Translations under genes and position numbers: made by a program
Shown: positions 10,062 to 21,156 of the stretch, piece after piece
Numbering within the stretch: position 1 is the stretch's first letter
Layout: every line of letters begins with the position of its first letter
Assembly: GCA_033296725.1 (NCBI GenBank)
Contig: MU857709.1
Coordinates: 1-64,000, forward strand
Reading direction: 5' to 3'
Length of the DNA: 64,000 nucleotides
Source of the DNA: Corynascus novoguineensis
Taxonomy: Eukaryota > Ascomycota > Sordariomycetes > Sordariales > Chaetomiaceae
Notes under the pieces: generated by a model
Told to the model about the DNA's origin: nothing
What the model saw: only the letters and a program-made list of their open reading frames with translations
Database searches by the model: none

Positions 10062-11690
10062 ATGGCGGGGAACGGACCGGGTATGCTCTACGTTACGATG
10101 CAACCCCGCGAGGGGCTGTCGTTAGACCAGTTCCACGAGTGGTACAACAACGAGCACGGCCCAACACGCCTGCGGCTCCCACACATCTTCACCAATGGCC
10201 TGCGCTATCGCGCGACCGACAACCAGCAGCCGCACTTCCTCGCTGTCTACGATGTGACGTCGATGGCGCACCTCGAGACGCCCACCTACACCGACTTGCG
10301 CGCAAACCGTTCTCCGCGTGAGGCGGCCACCATCGGCCAGGTCGACGTCGACCGCAAGTTTTTCGACCTGGTGGCCACGCAGCAGAGCCCTTTGTTCGCC
10401 CCCGTCGAGCAGCTGACTGACACCGAAGCAGAGGGGCTCGTGCTTGTCTCAGTTGAGGTATCGCTCAAGCCGGGCGTGGAGAGCGCCGAGGCCGCCGTCA
10501 CCAAGTGGTACACAGAGGAGCATATCCCCATGCTCTCCAAGATCCCCGGATGGCTGCGCAGCCGTGTCTTCCGCACCCCTTCCGTCATCGAAGGTTCGCC
10601 CGGGGAAGTCAGGATTGTCACGCTGCACGAGTACGCCAAGGAAAACGGCCTTGACGGGCCCGAACACAAGGCGGCCATGAGCACCTCCTGGCGCGAGGAT
10701 GTCTTTGCCAACTATATCGCCCACAAGGGCCGCCGCACCTACGAGTTGTTTTACGTATTCGGCCCAGCACCAAGGGAGCTTCACTCCCTCTCCCGGCTGC
10801 CACCAAGCGCTGCTTTCACCACCGCGGACGGCAAGATCTCAACAACGCCGGGCGGAAAGGACGCGGCAATCGAGGCCTTCATCACGGCGGCAGACGGCCT
10901 GACGATCCCTTACCGACTGGAAGGCAACCCGTCCCCAGACGCGCCCACGGTGGCCTTTTCCAACTCCCTGCTTACTTCGATGCATATGTGGGATCCACTC
11001 ATCGCGATCCTCAAGGCGGCTCGCCCTGACCTCCGCATCTTACGCTACGATACCCGCGGCCGGCACGACGTGCCCTCCCCGCCAGTCCCTGCCAGCCTGG
11101 ACATGCTGAGCGACGACCTGGCCACCCTCCTCCGGGCACTCCGCATCCCCAAGCTGCACGCCCTCGTGGGGGTTTCGATGGGTGGTGCTACCACGCTAAA
11201 GTTTGCACTCAAGTATCCGGACCTCCTTGGCAGGTTCGTCGCGTGCGACTTCAACGTCGCTTCCAGCGACAAGAACACGGCGGCCTGGAAGGACCGCATT
11301 GCCGTGGCAGAGGGCCCCGACGGCGGCATCCGGAAACTTGCTGGCCAGACAGTGGAGCGCTGGTTCCATCCACACACCATGACGGAGAAGAAGGACATCG
11401 CCAGCTGGATGACAGACATGGTGGCGGCCAACAGCGTTCAGGGTTTCAAGCATTCCTGTCAGGCATTGTGGGATTACGATATGCGCGAGGAGATGAAGGG
11501 TGCCAAAGTGCCCGGGCTCTTGGTTGTCGGTGATGGAGATGGCAAGGGGGCGCTTGTCAAGGCCATGGAAGGGTTCAAGGATTTGCTGGGCCCAAGTGGC
11601 GCCGAGCTCAAAATTGTGCCACAGGCAGGGCATCTTCCCATGTCAGAATCGCCTAGCGAGTTTTGGGATGCCATTTCAGGTTTCCTTTAA
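10062..11690 (+). CDS. Fusion protein: two EthD-like (dimeric alpha-beta barrel) modules and an alpha/beta hydrolase
   Basis: A single exon gives 542 residues from the ATG at 10062 (context GAACCATGG); the frame is open upstream but only from a TTG. Residues about 5-105 (FHEWYNNEHGPTRLRL) and 125-240 (KWYTEEHIPMLSKIPG) are two EthD/ABM-like ferredoxin-fold modules, recognisable by the WYxxEH motif. Residues about 265-542 form an alpha/beta hydrolase close to 3-oxoadipate enol-lactonase: nucleophile elbow GVSMGG with Ser372, an Asp in GDGDG (491 or 493) and His524 in AGHLPM. The RYDTRGRHD segment is typical of that family. EthD-like domains occur in degradation of aromatics and polyketides, so the protein may combine a small-molecule cyclase or lyase-like step with lactone or ester hydrolysis in one chain. 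Cytosolic by appearance (no signal peptide). The substrate is unknown. Confidence 0.85.
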   Translation: MAGNGPGMLYVTMQPREGLSLDQFHEWYNNEHGPTRLRLPHIFTNGLRYRATDNQQPHFLAVYDVTSMAHLETPTYTDLRANRSPREAATIGQVDVDRKFFDLVATQQSPLFAPVEQLTDTEAEGLVLVSVEVSLKPGVESAEAAVTKWYTEEHIPMLSKIPGWLRSRVFRTPSVIEGSPGEVRIVTLHEYAKENGLDGPEHKAAMSTSWREDVFANYIAHKGRRTYELFYVFGPAPRELHSLSRLPPSAAFTTADGKISTTPGGKDAAIEAFITAADGLTIPYRLEGNPSPDAPTVAFSNSLLTSMHMWDPLIAILKAARPDLRILRYDTRGRHDVPSPPVPASLDMLSDDLATLLRALRIPKLHALVGVSMGGATTLKFALKYPDLLGRFVACDFNVASSDKNTAAWKDRIAVAEGPDGGIRKLAGQTVERWFHPHTMTEKKDIASWMTDMVAANSVQGFKHSCQALWDYDMREEMKGAKVPGLLVVGDGDGKGALVKAMEGFKDLLGPSGAELKIVPQAGHLPMSESPSEFWDAISGFL

Positions 11691-11815
11691 TGCCCAGGTA
11701 TCTTAGTCTATGTGGACTGTACTTGGAAGAGACACGGATTGATGGCCACTGAAAGCCCTGGTTAGCGAACCTGTCCTCATTGAGTTTCTAACATTTTTCC
11801 TTATCGAAGCCTCTT

Positions 11816-12834
11816 TCAACTTCCCGCTCCCACCCGCGAATTCTTAGTGAGCTCCTCGTCGAACAAGGCCTGCTTATCCTCATCCGATACCGGTGGCGCA
11901 ACTGCGATTTCCCCTCGCATGATCTCTATCACCGAGATAACGGGCAAGATCAGCATGAGAAGAGAAAGCAGCTGGCCAAAACTCCACTGCTTCTCGCCTT
12001 CGTCGCTGAGCTTCACATCCGGGGTGCCAAAAGCCTGCGAGAGCAGGTACGCACGGGCAGTAGCGCCTAGAACAGCGGAGTGGTTAGGTCCCAAACCATG
12101 CCTTTCGGGCACACTCAGGTAGCATAACGTACCAATGGCGATTCCCGACATCAAGACGAGGCCAACGACTTGGACAATCTGGTAGAACCGCTGATTCCGA
12201 CTTTGCAGGTACCACGTTGCCAAGCCAAACACGACGCAGTTTCCGGCGATGGTAACGATGGTTCCAACATAATCAAGCCCGCCAACGTTGGACGAAGTCG
12301 ACTCAAGCTTCCAGACACAGCCGATTGGCAGCGTGTCTGGGAGATCTCTAACTTTGCTCTGCAGCACATACACGCCGTACACGCAGGACAGAGCCAGGTT
12401 CACAAACATGAGAACCTGCCTCATCCACCTCAGAACCCAGTCCCGCTTGAAGTCTTGGACCAGCGCTAGGAGCGCCGCATTATGCGTCGCCATCGAGAGG
12501 AGCGCCAACATCCAAATGAGGAAAAAGTGGTAGGGCACCAACGAGTTGGACTTGACAAATCCGATGCTCTGCAGGCCTATCCCCACCATGATCTGTTGGT
12601 CCGAGTACCCATTCAGAAGTTTACGCCGAATCACCGAAGGGTTTGGATTTTGGTTTGTGAATGATGACGGGCGCCATATCAATGGTTGTAGCACCAAGCT
12701 GGCTGATATGCCCAACGCTAGACCTGCGGTAATGGCCGAGGCGAGGAGCACCTAGATGGTCATTAGGATGACGAAGAAAAAGGTGGAGCTCAAGGGTTCA
12801 GCGAGACATACACCTGCTCCAGCAATGCCGGCAT
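11816..12834 (-). CDS. Multi-pass membrane protein of unknown function
   Basis: Proposed exons are 12834-12814 (MPALLEQ), 12751-12133 and 12066-11816. The first intron (12813-12752) joins in phase but has an unusual GTGTATGT donor and a CTAATGAC branch. The second (12132-12067) is 66 bases, GTACGT...CTAAC...TAG, and stays open if retained. The product has at least seven hydrophobic segments, beginning with LASAITAGLALGISASLVL and including YHFFLIWMLALLSMATHNAALLALV, VNLALSCVYGVYVLQ and LLSLLMLILPVISVIEI. The C-terminus is acidic. It resembles fungal lineage-specific integral membrane proteins. I recognise no enzyme or transporter motif. The very short first exon is the least certain part; GTG at 12751 cannot itself be assumed to be a start. 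Confidence 0.6.
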
Positions 12835-13692
12835 CGCTCGGCACCGCATCGGGAATGATGCTGCAACTGTTTTGGCCGACCATTTCGATAGCGAAGGAGC
12901 GGCAGGGACAGCCCGCAAGACGGCGATAGAAGAAAAGAAAAACGAGAAGTGGAAGGGCGCAGCTGGTGAGTGGAAACCCGGGATGCTTCTATTTGCAGTC
13001 TCGTAACTCCTGGCTTCTTGTTTGGTCAGGCCCACAATCCTGTGGCGACGTTTGAAGCGTCGTGGCTGGCGGGTTCTGAAACGCGGCGCTTATTGCAACC
13101 TGAATTAGTCCCGATTGCAAGGGCCAACCACAGTCAACCTGAAGTATGACTGGACGAGAGGGATCGAGTCTGCCACGCAAATCCCCAGACACTCGACTTA
13201 GCGGCAACCACTGATGAGTCTAAGTGCATAAATCCATAAAGTAGGCTATAATTATAGTTATGGGCAAATAAAGAGTTAACTAATCGCAAAAGGGTCCGCT
13301 TTTGTACGTATACGACATACTGCCTTTGAAAAATGACTTTTTGTCACACGTTCTTTGCTCTGTAATTCATTTGTTCAGCTTGTTAGGATTGCCCCAAGTC
13401 TCACATAAAGACCATCATTGTCACCAAGAAACATCAGGCACAAAACACACTCCCGGGAGACGTCCGAAAGCAAGCACGGTCTTGAACAGTTCCCAAAGCC
13501 AACCTTTGGTTTCTTGCTTTTAAACCACTAACATTGAAGCCCTCTGCAACACAATTGTTTTTATTCGAATCTGATACCATTGCCTTTCATCCGGGGAAAG
13601 CGCCCGCCTAGTAAACCGGTGCCCTTCCACAATCTCAAAGCATGCCCTTGGATCTCCACGCACAGGTCTGGGCCGGCCATGGAGTAAGCCTC
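12835..13692. other. Intergenic, nothing recognised
   Basis: Upstream of one minus-strand gene and downstream of the next. Open frames here are short and without domains. The promoter of the membrane protein gene should lie in the first few hundred bases. Confidence 0.5.
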
Positions 13693-14386
13693 TTAGTACC
13701 TACGGAATCTCCTCTTGCTCGCAGGGTTAGAGACAGTAAAGTCAATACACGATTCGTACGTTTGCCCTTGACCGAACCAGTACCACTGGATGACCTGTAG
13801 TAGCAACGGGATTAGTTCTACTTGCCCCAACCAAACTCGGAAAAGATAAAAAGTAGATGAAGCTTTTAGGACTTACGCAGGCACCAGCCTCGGTGCACTT
13901 GTCGCCCAAGTCGGGAACCTCAACGCTGAACTTAACCTGGTCTTCCGGCGGGTTAACGGAGCCGGCATAACTATCAGGCCAGGCCAGCAACGGTGTGCCA
14001 ATGACGCTGTTGCTAGCCGTGTCGACGACCGAGACGTTGGCATATCCCTCATGCGGGATACGAATCCACACTTCCATATCGATGACCTGGCCAACGGTGT
14101 AGTTCTGCACATTGGCAATGTTGTCATCGAACTGGAAGCCCTTGCAAAGCCAGAGATTGCAGTTCTCGGGATCATAGGGAGCCGGCAGGCCGTTAGGGTT
14201 GGCTCGAAGCAAGGCCTCGGGGTACGACGTGTTGTCGGCTCGATAAAATTCGGCCATGATCTTGCCGCATGCTTCCTCGGTGACTTGGCCCGGTGATCGC
14301 GTTGCTGGCTTGGTGATGAGGCCGTGTGCTGAGGCTTGGGCAGCAAGCCCGGCAAGGCCGAGCAGGGAAAGAAGCCCGGAATGCAT
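13693..14386 (-). CDS. Secreted AA16-like lytic polysaccharide monooxygenase (PF03067 type)
   Basis: Exons 14386-13877 and 13794-13693 encode 203 residues; the 82-bp intron has a GTAAGT donor. A 20-residue signal peptide ends ...AQASA, so His21 becomes the mature N-terminus, as required for the copper histidine brace. His112 in IPHEGYANVS is the second brace residue. After the intron the sequence continues VIQWYWFG and TYESCIDF, the conserved end of this fold. The order H-x7-R-x9-CG, CNLWLCKG, HEGYANV, WYW, ESC matches fungal PF03067 proteins of family AA16 as I know it. Such enzymes oxidatively cleave cellulose-type chains using an external electron donor. A basic tail (KRRFRRY) follows the fold; there is no CBM. 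A TATA-like TTTAAAT lies near 14493-14500. The neighbouring AA8 cytochrome gene is a plausible electron source. Copper-enzyme assignment is firm by motif; substrate is inferred. Confidence 0.85.
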
Positions 14387-15179
14387 CCTTGTTTGACTGT
14401 CTAGCTGGGTGCTCAGGGGATGGTTCACGAAGCGGGCAGCGCGTCGACTCAATCTAGGACATCAAGAACTTGCTACTTCGGGAGATTTTCCGTTATTTAA
14501 ATATCATTTCTACCGTCTCTACTACCCCTGTACCGTCTTGCGGGTACAAGATCGGAAGAGGTGTGTTTTTGTAAACCGACAGTCGTTTTGCCGAGCCATT
14601 CCGTTCCCAAAGAGGAATTGAGTGTCAAAGCGGCCAATCGCACGTCACAAGGATGATTGAAATTGATGACGGATCTTCGGCAGCACCACAACCCGGATTG
14701 CCGTGCCACTTACATAGAAGAGACTGGCGAAGCTAGAGATAGGGGAAGATTACAAACCAGGCTGGATTGCACAAACTACCGAGGTATCTTTTCACCAGCT
14801 GGGTGACTGTACAGAGACAGTCAAGGTCAAGATGCAATAAGCGCACACTGTCTTTATCCTACGCCAGTATCCGGCGTCTTGATTACACCCAAGTTTCTCT
14901 AAAACTTTAGGCAATGCTTCAATCGGGATATCTTCGGTAGGTAACTAGTAGGTAGCTAGTACTGTTATTGCAAAAAAAAAAAAATCCTCCTGTTCGTTTC
15001 TTCAAAACTACCCCAGAACGACATCTTTCGCCTTTCGGGTGCAGCTGCCCCGGTTCAGCGATTTTCTCCGCATTCTGATCAAATCTCCAGGAATACTGGA
15101 AATTCTGAATTCAGGTTACATTCAGTTCATATCCACATCAGCTTCCATGTACCGTGTATTCCCAGCCGCTGTTCACGAC
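14387..15179. other. Intergenic / promoter of the LPMO-like gene
   Basis: About 790 bases between two minus-strand genes. It contains a TATA-like element about 110 bases upstream of the LPMO start and a 13-base A run near 14972-14984. No gene supported. Confidence 0.5.
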
Positions 15180-15926
15180 TTAAGCCCTCGTTCTGAGAGA
15201 AGCCTTCCCAACTAATTCGTCAAAGTTGGCAATCTGGGAGCTCTTCAGGTCATGAGTCCACGTTCCACGACTGTTGTGAATGCTAAAGCGGGTAGCATTG
15301 TTGGCTGGCTCAGTCGGAGGCCGCGCTGACTGGGCATAGGCGAACGACACGTTCCCGGCGGGGTCGAGCTTGGTGTTTCCCCAAGCGCTGACCCCCTGGG
15401 CAAGCACACTGAGCGTCCAGTGTGTGCTGTTAACCCCTGAGCTGGGCAAGACAGTATAGGTCGCTCCATCGTAAGGGGTGGGATACGTGCGGGCACTGGA
15501 TCCAGAAGATGGTGAGTCCATAGTCTCACGTTTGTTTCCGGCGTTGATCTATAGAATACCCAGGTTGGGTAAGTACTGTAGGTAAACTTACGTCGCACTT
15601 CGGCTCGAGACAACCGTTGTATTCCCGTTGGCCCAACCCACCGTAAGGGGGTTGTTGACCATGACACCTCCCCATGCGATCCCAGCCCATCCTACTGTAT
15701 TGGGCGCGGCGATTTGGAGCAAGACGTCAAAGTCGCCTTCTGTGGCTGTGTCCGGAATGGCAATACGAAATGCGATGTTCTCCGGGCTCACCCACTCGGA
15801 GTAGCAAATCTCGGTGTCCGTATCGCAGTATTTCGCGGCCGAAACTCCCGCTCTTTGAGAGAGAGGCTTGCTGGTGCAGACGTTTCCTAAGACTAGAGCC
15901 GTCGCGGCAAGATGGAGGAGGCCCAT
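15180..15926 (-). CDS. Stand-alone AA8 cytochrome (cellobiose-dehydrogenase-type haem b domain), secreted
   Basis: Exons 15926-15592 and 15495-15180 give 216 residues; the 96-bp intron runs from GTAAGT to a CAG acceptor. This acceptor restores a conserved continuous segment (SSRSATARTYPTPYDG), whereas nearer AG sites break the frame. A signal peptide (MGLLHLAATALVLGNVCTS) is followed by a CDH-cytochrome beta-sandwich: YCDTDTEICYSEW near the N-terminus, AWGGVM with Met89 as one haem ligand, and FSIHNSRGTW with His185 as the other. This domain takes electrons from a flavin dehydrogenase and passes them to an LPMO. In cellobiose dehydrogenase it is fused to a GMC flavodomain; here the protein stops right after the cytochrome, so no flavodomain, CBM or membrane anchor is attached. 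An LPMO gene lies 0.8 kb downstream and a secreted GMC gene 5 kb upstream, all on the same strand. Confidence 0.88.
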
Positions 15927-17554
15927 TCTGCGCCGATTGTTTTGCGGTATGGCAAAAGGTTGGAAGAAGGGAAAAGACCGCGGAAAGAAGGAGCTTAGCT
16001 AGGGTTTCAAGAGCTCGGCTACTAGCAGAAAATGCTCACACCTGCAAACCTTGAGGGGAGGGAATTCTGTGAACCTTATAAGCAAGCTACTACGTCCCCT
16101 TGCTTGGAAGAAGCCTTTATCCGATACAGGTCCTGCAGGCATGTCTATATCTCCAATTCAAAGTTCGGACCGGCTGAAAGCGAACACTTTCCGAGACTGA
16201 CGCTTACCAATTGGAGGCTTTTCACTGGTGGTCAGTCAACGCCCAATCATATGGAGCAGGAAAGGGGTGCGATATTGCCGAAAACGCTACCCCTTGTGGT
16301 AGGCCATCACATTGCCTAATTCCTCGGTACCGACCTTCGTCAACAGAATTGCTAACTACTCGAAATTAAGCCATTAGGGGCTTGTGTAGCAGTAAGATAG
16401 TTGCAAATGCAGCGCAAATGCAGGAGTATGTATGATTCCCACCCCTGTTATCTACTCTGCGGAGTAAAAGGTCAGGCCCTAGACTAGATCTTCTGCGCTA
16501 CGATTCGAGACAATTGGCACCCTAGGACGGCTAGTTCGTCGTCTGAAGAATAAAACAAATCATGTACCCCCGAGGCGAGGTAATCAGCCACCATCATGGG
16601 AACCAAACGAGAACCAGAGGGGAACGAGTATACAGGGACGCATGTTAGAGGCGCCTGAGCTAAGATAGGTGGTTATACAACAAATCTCTATTGGTATCTT
16701 CTCTCTGGTATACTATAGAGTCGCTTCCATATAAAACTAGGTAAGCTACCTGACTACCTAATTCTATATGTCTAGTATTTCTTCTGTCCACTGTACAAGT
16801 CACCTTGTCAAAAGTTACTTTAGTCACTCAAACTATTTTCCGATTTGATAAGAGGCAGAGGAGGCAGAAACGAAGATGACGTCTTCCAATGTTTCACACT
16901 AGGTCGGCTCTGTGTTGCTGGCATCTGAAGACAATTTCGACTCGGGGGAGCTTCGCATCGAAGGGAACCCTGAAATTCGTGCCTCTTATGAAGTCTGAAC
17001 TTTACCTACCTAGGCAGTTATATGCTTAGTCCTCCCCTCGAATTTCGTGTTCATATGGATTGTTGCCACCAGGAGTAGGGTTTTCCGTCATAGAGATGCA
17101 ATTGGGTAATTGCCTTTCCTGTCAGTTGATAAGCTGCGAATTTTCCAACCAAATAGCCGTCGAGCGGTTGGTTCCCTGTAATTAGTACTAGATTTAGGAT
17201 CCTTCATTTTGCCTAACAGCCACTTCTGCGGTATGTCCGATTTGGACATGCGCAACTCACCGTTTTAAGGATGACCGCGGTCGATAAGAGGGTCACCAAT
17301 ACTGCGTTGTCTAGTCGTAAAAATGCCAGGTTTCCGGAGCAAGTCGTTCACCAAAGATAAGGGAAACGTTAGGTTTTTGCAAGGTTCATTATAGTGTCGA
17401 GAACTTGACAGCTCAATTTTCTCCGTGTATGTACTATGAGACCCTACGATACACAAGCTCAAAGGTTCGCGAACCTAAGAAAAGAAAGAAACTGCGGCTC
17501 CACCGACGAACAAATATCTGAAAGGGCGGGGGAACAGCCCGGGCAGTTTCCAAC
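15927..17554. other. Intergenic, nothing recognised beyond promoter
   Basis: About 1.6 kb. A TATA-like TTATAAG near 16077-16083 fits the promoter of the AA8 gene. The rest shows no coding frame with a domain, no RNA gene and no clear repeat. Confidence 0.5.
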
Positions 17555-19246
17555 TTAGACGTTGACGGTCGAGCCGACGGGGCCAAAGCGGATGTTGGAC
17601 CAGACGACCTTGCTATATAGATAGTTAGCATGAGAACAATCTGACCACTATCATTCGGATTGAAACTTACGCGTTGGGGTACTGGGCCTCGACCTCGGAG
17701 GGTACACCAGAGTCCTGGGGGCACGGGCCACGGTCGCCACCGGGCTGGCCGGCCTTCTCAGGGGGGTAGCTGGAGTCGAGCCAGAGCATGTTGGCGTAGT
17801 GCTAAGAGAGTGAAAGTTAGCATCATGAGGGTGACTTGAGCACCATTGGCTGTGCAAAAGGGCAGAACATACATCATCCCAGATGGACATGACGAGAACC
17901 ATGGGCTTGGTGAGAGCATCGTTGATGGCATCGAAGCCGCCGACCTCAGCGTAGCGGTCGCGGTCTCCGAAGGCCTTGAACATGGAGGTGCAGAGCTCAG
18001 GGGTGATGGCGGCGCTGTCACCCTCGATGCCCTCGTGCTTGGGGCCGGGGATCTCAATCCTCTTGCCGCCCTGGACGAAGAACTGAGTGAGCTTGTTCTC
18101 CTCGAACTGGGTGACGACACTATCGTTTGATGCAAGAATATTTGGTTAGCAATCTTGACAGCCTTGGAATCATAGGCGGTTACACTCACGTGAAGACTTT
18201 GCTGGTGTCAACGGTCATGCCCTTGCCGTAGAAGTCGGTGTTGCCCATGCGGTAGGGGTTGTAGTCGCAGCCGTTGGCATCGCAGTCACCGGCGAAGCGG
18301 TCCTCAGAGTAGGTACCGCCGCAGTTGTCCGTCTCGCAGACGTGGTAGTTGTTGTTCTCACAGCCGTGCGGGGTGAAAGCGAAAGCGTGGGCGTTGGATT
18401 CCCTTGCAGGTATTTGTTAGCAAGTCCTCGGCCACCCTATGCGCGTCGATTTCTGGGGGGTCATGGCTTACCAGACATCGATCTCAGCGCAGCAGCCGCC
18501 CATGGGGCCGACACCAGCGTTGGGGTCGTTGGTAGACGGCTTCCAGCCCTCAATGTTGGCCTTGCCACCAACGAACTTGAGATCGCGGGCGCATTGGGCA
18601 TCGCAGTACTATTTTTGGTCGGTTAATCGGTGGAACCATAGGGGTAGGGCATTCGCCTTGCGGGTAGGAATCGACTTACCCCAGTACCATACTTGGCACC
18701 GGCCTTGTTGCTGGGGTAGCTGGCCATGCCACCATCCTCCTCCATAGCGACGAAGTACAGGGCGCTGTTCAGGCCGCACTCGACGGTGGAGAGATCGACG
18801 TCGAAGGCGAACTCGTTACCCATGAGGGTGAACATCTGGTACTTGTCGTTGCCGTTCATGAGGTAGAAGCGCGAGCCGATGTTGGTGCCGTACTCGTGCT
18901 TAGTCAAGAAGGTGAGCGACAGGGAGTTGCCGCTGGTCGAGGCGCCATAGGTGCCGTCGTAGTCAGCGCCCTCGATCGCGCACACCTCAGCGCATTCGTC
19001 GGCGGAGCTGCAGGCGTCGGTCCACTCATTGCCATCGTAGCAGTTGGTACCGTCGGAGTCGTGCAGCCAACGCCAGTTGGCGTCGATGACGACCGAGGCG
19101 TCGACTTTCGTGCAGGAGCCCGGGCCAGAGCACTTGGACCAAGTGATCTTGGGGTGAGTCTCAGACTGTAGGTTACCGGCCAGCTGAGCCGTGGCCAGGC
19201 CCATCAAAGGCAGGGTCGCCGCGAGATACTGGAGGTACTGCTTCAT
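17555..19246 (-). CDS. GH7 cellobiohydrolase-type cellulase, secreted, no CBM
   Basis: Six exons: 19246-18680, 18608-18472, 18402-18190, 18119-17873, 17801-17671 and 17612-17555. The five introns are 58-71 bp with GTRAGY or GTATGT donors, and the exons sum to 450 residues. A signal peptide (MKQYLQYLAATLPLMGLATA) precedes the mature start QLAGNLQSETHP. Family signatures include WRWLHD, NCYDGNEW, YGTNIGSRFYLM and, across a splice, CCAEIDVWESN. The latter carries the catalytic triad Glu231 (nucleophile), Asp233 and Glu236 (acid/base). Loop sequences such as FGDRDRYAEVGGFD and WLDSSYPPE support a processive cellobiohydrolase rather than an endoglucanase. The protein ends at GPVGSTVNV, the usual end of the catalytic module, so the linker and CBM1 found in many homologues are absent. 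It releases cellobiose from cellulose chain ends outside the cell. A TATA-like GATATAAG lies about 100 bases upstream of the start. Confidence 0.95.
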
Positions 19247-21156
19247 CTTGACTGCGAGAGTGCAACAAACTTCTAAGGAATGGAAGCTGGTTAAGGAGTG
19301 AGAGCAAGTTGGACTGATCTCGAGCGTCCGTTCCCTCGTCCTTATATCATAGGTCTTCACGAGAGATCTCGGGGCACGGAGGCACCGTCAGTCCCAATCC
19401 GGAAAGACTGGCCTGTCAAGGGCAGTGGAAGACTGAGCCGATTTTCCATACCACTTGCCCATTGAGTCGTAATTGATCAACCAACGGTTCATCCGGTTTC
19501 GTCGCCGTCCTCTGCACGGAAAGTCTTGGCCAAGCGGCCCCGGACTCGGCGACGCCAGCGAGATAGATTGGCGTGTCCCTGGGAATCTGGGGTACACGCC
19601 AGGTTCATGTCTAGACATGGCGCTGCTTGAACGCATTGAACCCTCACGGCCCATCGGCTGTGGGTGGCGGCCCAGCACCCCGGCGTCAGGCCGCGATCAT
19701 TTCTCTTCCGGGTCGGGATCTGCACGCCCAGCACGGAGAATGGACCCCCGCCGTTGTAGCACTGTCCACAAGGGGCGATAAAGCAGTTCCGCCCACCGCG
19801 TGGAAGAAGGCACGGAAGGTTTTTGAGAGGGAGCTTAATTTAATCTTTGCTAATCAAATTGAGCCGTCCCCCCCCCCCTTCTCTCACCGAGGGGAGCGCC
19901 TCGATGCCGAGCCAGGACCCATTCGGCCCCATTGGTTGGCGCCGGGAGTTCAAACAGGCGAGGCGCCGGCAGATGGTGCCGTCGCTGCTTCTTGGCAACC
20001 CCTTGGTGAGGTTGCATTCTGCCCAGCTTTCCCCATGGCACACAGGCATGATGCTGACTGGCACCCCTCCTCCCCAGACGCCACATTCCCCAGTCTTCCA
20101 CCCCTTTGGACCCCGTCGCTACGCTGCTGCCGACGATTGGCCCCTCTCATGGCTGGCTGTCCGCGTTTCCCGTGAGACGTGACGCAGCGCGCCCGTTGGG
20201 ATTTTTCCCGCAGATTGGCTGAAACGGAAGTGGCGGCTCCGATTCGTGGAGAACAGAAGCTGGCCCGTCTCAGCATGGACATTTCTATCTCCATTCCTAG
20301 GCGTCTTCCGTAATGTTTGTTTCCCGACTATCAACAGGAATCCAAGTTTCGCCAAGAGCCGTCAATGTTGCCTCGCGGCGAGCTGATGCGGGCAGCAAGT
20401 CAGGAAGCTAGGTCTGCAACCGTCATCATTCCGCCGGGCTGACCCGGATCTGGCACTCGGTGGTAGCATCAAACATGCTGTTTGGTTTTGATTAAATTTG
20501 ATTGTCCGTCTATGAATTGATGAGTGTGGCTCGATCTCAGATCTTGTCCGGTTGTTGAGGAAACCCTTGGATCCGCGGGATGGCTGGCCGTAACTCCCGC
20601 CCCCATATACACCAGGACTGACAGATTTGACAGGAAAAGGAACCTCATCCATGCCAACACCGAGGCGGGTCTGAACCGGTTTCCCGAATATCCAATCTGT
20701 GCCAGGTTCGGTTCAAGATCCGAGGAATACTACCGCAAGTATGGAAGGGAGCATCCGCCGAGAGCTGATCACTCGGGTCAGAGTGGCTGGCGGCCGCATT
20801 TTGAAAAGAAATGAATGAATAACGGGGATAATGCTGCGCTGCGCTTGCCGGTATTGTAGCGATCGGATCTCGAGATTGTCGGACAGGGCCTCGTGGAAGC
20901 GCGATTCCTCTTACGGTAGGTGAACGGCTATTGTGCATAGCGATTTATAGCGAGGAGATAGTACCTCAGGAGTTCGAATTATAGAACATGTTCTTCTTCG
21001 CAAGAGGCTTTCCCAGTTGCTTACCCTCGGAAGGATAATTCACACTGCCTTTTTTTTTGTCACTGCGTTGGAAACGGAAAGTAGTGAGTTTTGTTTGGTT
21101 GAGAACTGTCTGAGTTGAAACACCCTCTCCCTTTTCCTTCAGTATGCGCAACCGAT
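19247..21156. other. Intergenic region upstream of the GH7 gene
   Basis: About 1.9 kb. The first few hundred bases should hold the GH7 promoter. Open frames at 19.5-20.3 kb occur in several overlapping frames on both strands of GC-rich sequence and have no domain, so I take none as a gene. Confidence 0.5.

Noticed and set aside
15245..15667. 140-codon minus-strand frame across the AA8 intron
   Set aside because: It reads through the intron in a frame other than the AA8 exons; only the spliced model yields conserved cytochrome sequence.
19473..20294. Several overlapping frames on both strands
   Set aside because: Many frames open at once in GC-rich DNA; none shows a domain or splice pattern.
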